Shown here: positions 13,956 through 18,953 of the stretch, piece after piece
Layout of the letters: each line of letters opens with the position of its first letter
Position numbering within the stretch: the stretch's first letter is position 1
Origin: Pseudomonadota bacterium
Lineage (GTDB): Bacteria > Pseudomonadota > Alphaproteobacteria > Sphingomonadales > Sphingomonadaceae
Length of the DNA stretch: 18,953 bases
Assembly (NCBI GenBank): GCA_023433445.1
Contig: JAEZCS010000175.1
Coordinates: 1 to 18,953, forward strand
Direction of reading: 5' to 3'
Position numbers and translations under genes: made by a program
Notes under the pieces: model-generated
Databases searched by the model: none
The model's input: only the letters and a program-made list of their open reading frames with translations
Told to the model about the DNA's origin: nothing

Positions 13956-14714
13956 GGAGGTAAGGAACGCCACCATTGCCTCACCCAGCTCTTTCTTCGT
14001 AACCGCAGCCATGTGATTGCCCGGTATCTCGACATAGCGGCCATTGGGGAGAGTATCGGCCAGTTCCTGTGCCACGCCATTATCCTGATCATCGACGCCG
14101 CAGATAACTTCGATGGGCTGCGCAAAGGTCGCGATCGTTTCGGCTGGCGTGTCCACGAAGGTATTCAGGATATGGAGCAAAGCGACCGGATCACCCTTGG
14201 TCGTTTTGAGGAAAGCTTCGGTCATCCATTCCGACGTGCCGCGCTCAAACGTGCCCAGGTTGGTGAGGACCTTGCGATAATAGCCACCCTTGTCGAGCGT
14301 GTGGACGAGACCACGCAGGCCCATGCCGGCCAGGATTACCCGGCGTGGTGTCGCGCCCCGCGCCAGCATCCGGGCAGTGGTCCGCGCCCCGAGCGAATAG
14401 CCACCTAAATCGTAATCGGTCAGGCCAAGCTGGTCGATGACCGCCAGATTGTCCTCCGTCAGGGCATCGGGGGGATAGGCGGCGGGATCATGCGGTTTGC
14501 CGCTTTCGCCATGCCCGCGCAGGTCCGGCATGATCAAACGGAAACCCGCCTCAACAAGGCGCGCGGCATGACCGTAGCGCACCCAGTTGGTCCAGGCGTT
14601 GGAAAAATAGCCATGGATGAGGACAAGATCGCGCCCCTGCCCTGCAATATGCACGGCGATGGGAAGACCGCCCAGTCCCTCAATCTCCACTTTCTCCAGT
14701 TCAAGGTCGGTCAT
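13953..14714 (-). CDS. Alpha/beta-hydrolase family protein (253 aa)
   Basis: This is a soluble serine hydrolase of unknown substrate. The canonical fold elements are visible: the oxyanion-hole HG in LVLIHGYFSN (30-39), DLRGHGES (64-71), the nucleophile elbow GGYSLGA with Ser107, the acid in CGVDDQD (Asp208 or Asp209) and the catalytic histidine in PGNHMAAV (His234). There is no signal peptide. Three ATG codons in a row (14720, 14717, 14714) can start it; 14714 has the best spacing (6 bases) from AAGAGA. The start overlaps the end of the DUF2238 gene by about 14 bases, so it is the last gene of the asd operon. Esterase, haloperoxidase-like or lactone/ester hydrolase activities are all possible. 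Confidence 0.88.
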   Translation of the reverse strand: MTDLELEKVEIEGLGGLPIAVHIAGQGRDLVLIHGYFSNAWTNWVRYGHAARLVEAGFRLIMPDLRGHGESGKPHDPAAYPPDALTEDNLAVIDQLGLTDYDLGGYSLGARTTARMLARGATPRRVILAGMGLRGLVHTLDKGGYYRKVLTNLGTFERGTSEWMTEAFLKTTKGDPVALLHILNTFVDTPAETIATFAQPIEVICGVDDQDNGVAQELADTLPNGRYVEIPGNHMAAVTKKELGEAMVAFLTS

Positions 14715-15405
14715 CATCATTCTCTTGCTGTGTGGCGCTGGTCGATATGGCCTTGGCGCCGGCTTGTCGATGCTGACGCATGCCCAGCACCAGCACCGCG
14801 ATGAACGCTCCTGCCTGCGCGGCGACCATGTCCTTTTGCGGGTCCCACATGTCGCCTTGCTGGCCATTATACCAGTCCGCCGTTTCCCCTTCGGCGAACA
14901 GTGTCAGCAGCCATTCGAAACTTTCGTAGAGGGCGCTGATGAAGCCGATCGTGACGAAGCTGAAGGCGAGGCTCCAGCCGAACGTGAAACCGCCATGGCG
15001 CCTTGCAATCTGTGCCAAGGGATAGGTGAGCAGCAGGCCGAAAGCGAAATGTACAAGCCTGTCATAACCATTGCGGGTCCACCCGAATGTGCTCGAAAGA
15101 TCGTGGCCCGTCAGACCCATGGCCCAAGCGTCATAAGGCACATGGGAATAAATATATCGCCCGCCCAATGTGTGCAGGAGGAGAAACAGGAAAATGCATG
15201 CGACGGCGCCATTGCTTAGAGGGCAGCGGCGCAAGAGCCATGGCGCACTCAGCGCGAGGACAAAAGTCGGCCCATGCTGCAAGGGCGCGAGTTCGGGAAA
15301 TGGCTGATTGATCTGGGCAGCAGCGATGGCGCCGATCAGCAGCAGGATCATCCAGCGCTGCGCTATCGGAAGGTTTTTCCAAACAGCGGCAGCGCCGGAC
15401 GACAT
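14701..15405 (-). CDS. DUF2238 (YjdF-type) inner-membrane protein (234 aa)
   Basis: This is an integral membrane protein of unknown function. Hydrophobic segments lie at about residues 16-31, 45-58, 66-81, 116-133, 142-170 and 193-209. Conserved polar residues sit in or beside membrane segments: LLLHTLGGRYIYSHVP (75-90), RNGYDRLVHF (111-120) with Asp115 and His119, YESFEW (160-165), and GDMWDPQKDM (184-193). This arrangement of His, Asp and Glu is the hallmark of the family and hints at a metal site or an intramembrane enzyme, which is inference. The ATG lies 9 bases after the asd stop with AAGG eight bases upstream, so it is cotranscribed with asd. Confidence 0.85.
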   Translation of the reverse strand: MSSGAAAVWKNLPIAQRWMILLLIGAIAAAQINQPFPELAPLQHGPTFVLALSAPWLLRRCPLSNGAVACIFLFLLLHTLGGRYIYSHVPYDAWAMGLTGHDLSSTFGWTRNGYDRLVHFAFGLLLTYPLAQIARRHGGFTFGWSLAFSFVTIGFISALYESFEWLLTLFAEGETADWYNGQQGDMWDPQKDMVAAQAGAFIAVLVLGMRQHRQAGAKAISTSATQQENDDDRP

Positions 15406-15414
15406 CAGTTGGCC

Positions 15415-16440
15415 TTAGCCCTTCTTCAGGTGACGGCGGCCCAGCAGTTCGGCGATCTGCACGGCGTTAAGCGCCGCCCCCTTGCGCAGGTTGTCGCTCA
15501 CGCACCAGAGGTTCAGGCCATTGTCGATGGTTGAGTCCTCGCGAACGCGGCTGACGAAGGTCGCATAGTCGCCCACGCACTCCACCGGGGTGACGTATCC
15601 GCCATCCTCACGCTTGTCGACGAGCATAACGCCCGGCGCTTCACGCAGAATATCCTGCGCTTCCTTGGCCGAAATCTCGTTCTCGAACTCGATGTTCAGC
15701 GCTTCGGAGTGACCGACGAACACGGGCACCCGCACGCAGGTCGCCGTGACCTTCACCTTCGGATCGAGGATCTTCTTCGTTTCCGCGACCATCTTCCACT
15801 CTTCCTTGGTGGAACCGTCCTCCAGGAAGACATCGATGTGCGGGATCACGTTGAAGGCGATCTGCTTGGTGAACTTCTTGGGCTCGGCCGGGTCACCAAC
15901 GAAGATGTTGCGCGACTGCTCGAACAGCTCGTCCATGCCTTCCTTGCCCGCGCCGGATACGGACTGGTAGGTCGCGACGACGACGCGCTTGATCTTCGCG
16001 GCGTCATGCAGGGGCTTGAGCGCAACGACCATCTGCGCGGTCGAGCAGTTCGGGTTCGCGATGATGTTCTTCTTGGTATAGCCGTCGATCGCATCCGGGT
16101 TCACTTCGGGCACGATCAGCGGCACGTCCGGGTCCATGCGGTAGAGCGACGAATTGTCGATCACGACGCAACCGGCTGCCGCCGCCTTGGGCGCATATTC
16201 AGCCGTGGGGCCAGAGCCAGCGGCGAACAGCGCGATGTCCCAGCCAGTGAAATCGAAATGCTGGATATTCTGGCATTTGAGCGTCTTGCCGCTGTCACCG
16301 AAATCAATTTCGGTGCCCTGCGACCGGGGCGATGCGACCGCCGCGATCTCGTCAATCGGGAACTCGCGCTCGGCGAGAATGGTCAGCATTTCGCGGCCCA
16401 CATTGCCCGTGGCACCAACGACGACGACCTTGTAACCCAT
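15415..16440 (-). CDS. asd: Aspartate-semialdehyde dehydrogenase (341 aa)
   Basis: The enzyme reduces beta-aspartyl phosphate to aspartate 4-semialdehyde with NADPH, the branch point to lysine/diaminopimelate, threonine and methionine. The NADP-binding GATGNVG is at residues 9-15. The catalytic cysteine is Cys132 in NPNCSTAQM, and the general base is His244 in VGHSEALN. SVSGAGKEGMDEL (160-172) and the TKEEWKMVAE segment (211-220) are also typical. Start ATG 16440 precedes the dinucleotide-binding motif directly and has GGAG nine bases upstream; the open frame further upstream has no family sequence. A hairpin lies over the ribosome binding site region. Two genes follow closely on the same strand. 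Confidence 0.98.
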   Translation of the reverse strand: MGYKVVVVGATGNVGREMLTILAEREFPIDEIAAVASPRSQGTEIDFGDSGKTLKCQNIQHFDFTGWDIALFAAGSGPTAEYAPKAAAAGCVVIDNSSLYRMDPDVPLIVPEVNPDAIDGYTKKNIIANPNCSTAQMVVALKPLHDAAKIKRVVVATYQSVSGAGKEGMDELFEQSRNIFVGDPAEPKKFTKQIAFNVIPHIDVFLEDGSTKEEWKMVAETKKILDPKVKVTATCVRVPVFVGHSEALNIEFENEISAKEAQDILREAPGVMLVDKREDGGYVTPVECVGDYATFVSRVREDSTIDNGLNLWCVSDNLRKGAALNAVQIAELLGRRHLKKG

Positions 16441-16451
16441 GACTAAAGACT

Positions 16452-16477
16452 CCACTCCATGCAAAATTGCGGAGTGG
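16452..16477 (-). promoter_or_regulatory. Hairpin in the asd leader next to the ribosome binding site
   Basis: On the minus strand CCACTCC (16477-16471) pairs perfectly with GGAGTGG (16458-16452), and GCAA with TTGC can extend the stem inside, leaving an unpaired AT. The 3' arm contains one GGAG and runs into the second GGAG (16453-16450) used as ribosome binding site, 9 bases before the asd ATG. The element could modulate translation or be a protein-binding palindrome. Confidence 0.45.
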
Positions 16478-16537
16478 GCGCCATAGCGTTGTCCCGCCAA
16501 TTGTCCAGCATGAAGCGGCTTCGTGCGCGGATAGCGC

Positions 16538-18772
16538 TTATTTACCCGGCAGTGATTCTTCCGGCCTGCCCCCGTTGCGGCGGAGGAAATCCTCGATCGT
16601 CCGCCAAAGGTGGACACTAATGCCCGGCCCGCCAACACGATGCGTCTGGCCGGGATAGACCATCATCTCGAAGGGAACGGCGCCAGCCTGCATCCGGGCC
16701 ATCAGTGCAGTGGCGTTGTCGAATACGACATTGTCGTCCGACATTCCGTGGATGAGCAGCATGGGATCCTTGATTTTTACCGCTTCGTCGACCGCCCCGG
16801 CCGGCGGGTAAGCGCTGGGTTGGTCCTGCGGCTTGCCCAGATAGCGCTCGGTATAATGGGTGTCGTAAAGCTCCCAGCGAGTCACAGGTGCGCCCGCTAC
16901 TGCCGCGGAGAATATGCCGGGCGCCTTTTCCAGCAGCTTGGCCGACAGATAGCCGCCATAGGACCAGCCATAGGTCGCGATCCGCTTTGGATCGACATAG
17001 GGCTGCGCTTTCAGCCATTCGACGCCCTTCAGCTGGTCGTCGACTTCCACCGTCCCCATGGAGCGATACAGTTGATCCTCGAAAGCCTTGCCGCGATCCG
17101 GCGTGCCCCGGTTATCAATCGCGAAGACGATCCAGCCGCGATCGACCAGATATTGGTAGATCGGCGATCCCCACTGATTGGTGACGACCCGTCCCGCTCC
17201 TGGCCCGCCATAGTGAAGCATGAATACCGGGTATTGCTTTCCGGGCTCCATTGGCGGCGTCATGATCCGGGTATAGAGCGTTGATCCGTCCGCTGCCTTG
17301 ATCGTGCCGAACTGCGTCTTTGCATGGCTCGCAAGATAAGGGGCGTAGGGATGACTGTCCGCCAAGGCGTTCTCAGAGAGCCAACGAAGCTGCTTGCCGC
17401 TGTTGTCGGCGAGATACACCTGCTTGGGTTGGTCCGTGTTGCTGCGGGAGATCACGATATGCGTTGCGCCTCTGCCCATCACCGCATCGTTCCACCAACC
17501 ATTGCTCGTAAGTTGGCGCGGCTCGCCCCTGCCCGCCAAGGAAGTGGTATAAAGCTGCTGTTCCAAAGGCGTTTCCCGATTGCCGGTGAAGTAGACGGTG
17601 CCTTGCCTCTCATCCACCGACACCACGTCCCGCACTTCCCAAGCGCCGCTGGTGAGTGCAAGCCATCTGCCGCCGCGAACATGGTAAAGGTGGCCGTGCC
17701 CGGTTTTTTCCGACCACCACAGGAAGCTGCCGTCGCTCAGCGGCCTGAAATTATTGCTGAGGTTGATCCAGCTTTTCGCTCTTTCGGTGAGTAGTATCCT
17801 TGATTTTCCTGTAGCTGGATCGACCGACAGCAGATCAAGCCGCTTCTGGTCCCGACTTTGCCGCTGTACGTAAAGCGTCCGGCCATCGTTCGACCAGTCG
17901 ACCCGCGCAAGATAGATGTCGCCGTCATCGCCCAGGTCCACCTTCACCTGCCCGCGGCCGTCCGGTCGCGTGATGTAGAGATCGACCAGCGCATTGGGCG
18001 TGCCTGCAGCAGGATAGCGTTGCTGGTAGACCTTCGTGCCCTCGCCGCCGATCGCCGTCCGGGTAACGATGCCGACGGGGCTTTCGTCAACGCGCGCCAC
18101 GGCTATCAACTGATCGTCCGGCGACCACCAGTAGCCGGTCCTCCGATCCATTTCCTCCTGCGCCACGAACTCGGCCACACCCCAGCTGACTGTGTCGCTC
18201 GCGCCCTGCGTCACCTGCCGCTCCTGCCCGCCGATCGGCTGCACGAACAGGTTGCCGTCACGGACGTAAGAGACAAAGCCGCCCTTGGGACTGACAACGC
18301 CGTTCAGCTCGCTGGCCGGGCTGTTGGTCAGGCGCGTGACCTGGCCATCGAGCGACGCGAGGTAAAGATCGCCGTCCACCGGGACGAGGATGCTCTTGCC
18401 ATCGGGGGCCCAGTCATAGCTCGCGATTCCGGTACTGCCAGCGACGGACCGGTCCCGCTCGCGTTGCATTTTTTCTGCTTCGGAAAGTTCAGCGCCGCTG
18501 CCGGTTTTCCTTGAATCCACGAGCATGCGCTCCGCCCCGGTCGCGCTATCGATGGCCCAGAGGTCAAGCCGTTCCTTCTCATCTGCGCGCGGCTTCAAAA
18601 GCGTGACAAGCTTGCCATCCGGCGAGAGTTTCAATGCTCGCGGCTGAGGCCCGGACAGGTCGGGATTTGCGAAGACACGCTCCAACGTCAACTGCTGTTG
18701 CGCCAAAGCCGGGGATGCCGTGCTCGCCAGCAACGCCAGAGCGGCCACGCTGCCCTTCAACAATGAGGACAT
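16538..18772 (-). CDS. Secreted dipeptidyl-peptidase IV-type serine peptidase (S9B, 744 aa)
   Basis: This peptidase probably removes X-Pro or X-Ala dipeptides from the N-termini of peptides in the periplasm. A signal peptide is visible at residues 1-24 (hydrophobic core VAALALLASTASPALA, cleavage predicted after ALA). The middle (about 40-480) is the beta-propeller with repeated blades such as WAPDGKSILV and WSPDDQLIAV. The paired glutamates that hold the substrate amino group are in VAQEEMDR (Glu206, Glu207). The C-terminal hydrolase domain has Ser604 in GWSYGG, Asp679 in GMSDDNV and His711 in GQTHRV; spacings match DPP IV (75 and 32 residues). Start ATG 18772 has AAGGA five bases upstream. 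It follows the tRNA on the same strand and precedes asd by 97 bases. Confidence 0.95.
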   Translation of the reverse strand: MSSLLKGSVAALALLASTASPALAQQQLTLERVFANPDLSGPQPRALKLSPDGKLVTLLKPRADEKERLDLWAIDSATGAERMLVDSRKTGSGAELSEAEKMQRERDRSVAGSTGIASYDWAPDGKSILVPVDGDLYLASLDGQVTRLTNSPASELNGVVSPKGGFVSYVRDGNLFVQPIGGQERQVTQGASDTVSWGVAEFVAQEEMDRRTGYWWSPDDQLIAVARVDESPVGIVTRTAIGGEGTKVYQQRYPAAGTPNALVDLYITRPDGRGQVKVDLGDDGDIYLARVDWSNDGRTLYVQRQSRDQKRLDLLSVDPATGKSRILLTERAKSWINLSNNFRPLSDGSFLWWSEKTGHGHLYHVRGGRWLALTSGAWEVRDVVSVDERQGTVYFTGNRETPLEQQLYTTSLAGRGEPRQLTSNGWWNDAVMGRGATHIVISRSNTDQPKQVYLADNSGKQLRWLSENALADSHPYAPYLASHAKTQFGTIKAADGSTLYTRIMTPPMEPGKQYPVFMLHYGGPGAGRVVTNQWGSPIYQYLVDRGWIVFAIDNRGTPDRGKAFEDQLYRSMGTVEVDDQLKGVEWLKAQPYVDPKRIATYGWSYGGYLSAKLLEKAPGIFSAAVAGAPVTRWELYDTHYTERYLGKPQDQPSAYPPAGAVDEAVKIKDPMLLIHGMSDDNVVFDNATALMARMQAGAVPFEMMVYPGQTHRVGGPGISVHLWRTIEDFLRRNGGRPEESLPGK

Positions 18773-18819
18773 CCTTATCCTTTCGCCACCGGCCCATGAC
18801 GGCCGAACATATCGACGCG

Positions 18820-18848
18820 AGTAAAGGCGGGGCGGACGAAAAGATCAA
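18820..18848 (-). promoter_or_regulatory. Weak candidate promoter of the dipeptidyl-peptidase gene
   Basis: On the minus strand TTGATC (18848-18843) and TTTACT (18825-18820) are 17 bases apart, each matching 4 of 6 positions of the sigma-70 boxes. They lie between the tRNA 3' end and the peptidase start, about 48 bases before its ATG. The match is modest, and cotranscription with the tRNA is also possible. Confidence 0.3.
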
Positions 18849-18889
18849 TGCTGGGAAACAGTCTTTATCACCACGACCTGAGCAGATCA

Positions 18890-18953
18890 TGGTGGGCGCG
18901 ACAGGGATTGAACCTGTGACCCCACCCGTGTGAAGGGTGTGCTCTACCGCTGA
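18890..18953 (-). tRNA. tRNA-Val(CAC), 5' end beyond the window
   Basis: Read on the minus strand, the D-arm part TCAGCGGTAGAGC is followed by the anticodon stem CACCC/GGGTG around the loop TTCACAC, giving anticodon CAC (valine, reading GUG). The T-arm ACAGG-TTCAATC-CCTGT, the 3' acceptor strand CGCGCCC, the discriminator A and an encoded CCA (18892-18890) follow. About 11-12 bases of the 5' acceptor and D-stem lie outside the window. I see no strong terminator between it and the peptidase gene. Confidence 0.93.

Noticed and set aside
18773..18953. Integrated element next to the tRNA gene
   Set aside because: There is no integrase, no duplicated tRNA 3' end and no change of base composition in the visible flank.

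Overview
This 18,953-base window is GC-rich chromosomal DNA from an alphaproteobacterium, most likely a member of the Sphingomonadales. The evidence is the gene order (ahcY, a DivL-type kinase homologue, tsaE, amgK, murU, addB, addA), the alphaproteobacterial AddA/AddB proteins, and the high-GC codon use. Order-level placement is inference. I see no mobile elements, CRISPR arrays or foreign-looking islands. It reads as core housekeeping DNA.

Left part (1-9557, all on the minus strand). An intact gene for a DivL-like sensor-kinase homologue opens a tightly packed six-gene run: divL, tsaE, amgK, murU, addB and addA. addA is cut by the left window edge. All five junctions overlap, by 8, 4, 4, 8 and 8 bases, so this is one transcription unit with probable translational coupling. 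It joins a cell-cycle regulator, an enzyme of tRNA t6A modification, the two enzymes that recycle N-acetylmuramate to UDP-MurNAc, and the AddAB recombination nuclease. The DivL homologue carries tyrosine (Tyr569) where histidine kinases have the phosphorylated histidine, as Caulobacter DivL does.

Middle part (9519-13937). ahcY (minus) has a GTG start with a good ribosome binding site, a clean intrinsic terminator, and an AT-rich inverted repeat in its leader that looks like an operator. Then comes a YqgE/UPF0301 gene (minus) whose promoter-like sequence predicts a leaderless mRNA. Divergent from it is a Prx5-type peroxiredoxin, followed by a strong 13-bp hairpin and amn (AMP nucleosidase), both on the plus strand.

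Right part (13953-18953, all on the minus strand). The order of transcription is a tRNA-Val(CAC) cut by the right window edge, a secreted dipeptidyl-peptidase IV-type serine peptidase, asd (lysine/threonine/methionine/peptidoglycan precursor synthesis), a DUF2238 membrane protein and an alpha/beta hydrolase. The last three form a likely operon that converges on amn with only 15 bp between stop codons.

Functionally the window is rich in S-adenosylmethionine/methionine and aspartate-family metabolism (ahcY, asd), adenylate turnover (amn), cell-wall precursor supply and recycling (asd, amgK, murU), and DNA repair (addAB). I did not find a convincing undescribed system. The points most worth a second look are the tyrosine-type kinase homologue at the head of an all-overlapping operon, the ahcY leader palindrome, the leaderless-promoter prediction for the YqgE gene, and the hairpin next to the asd ribosome binding site.
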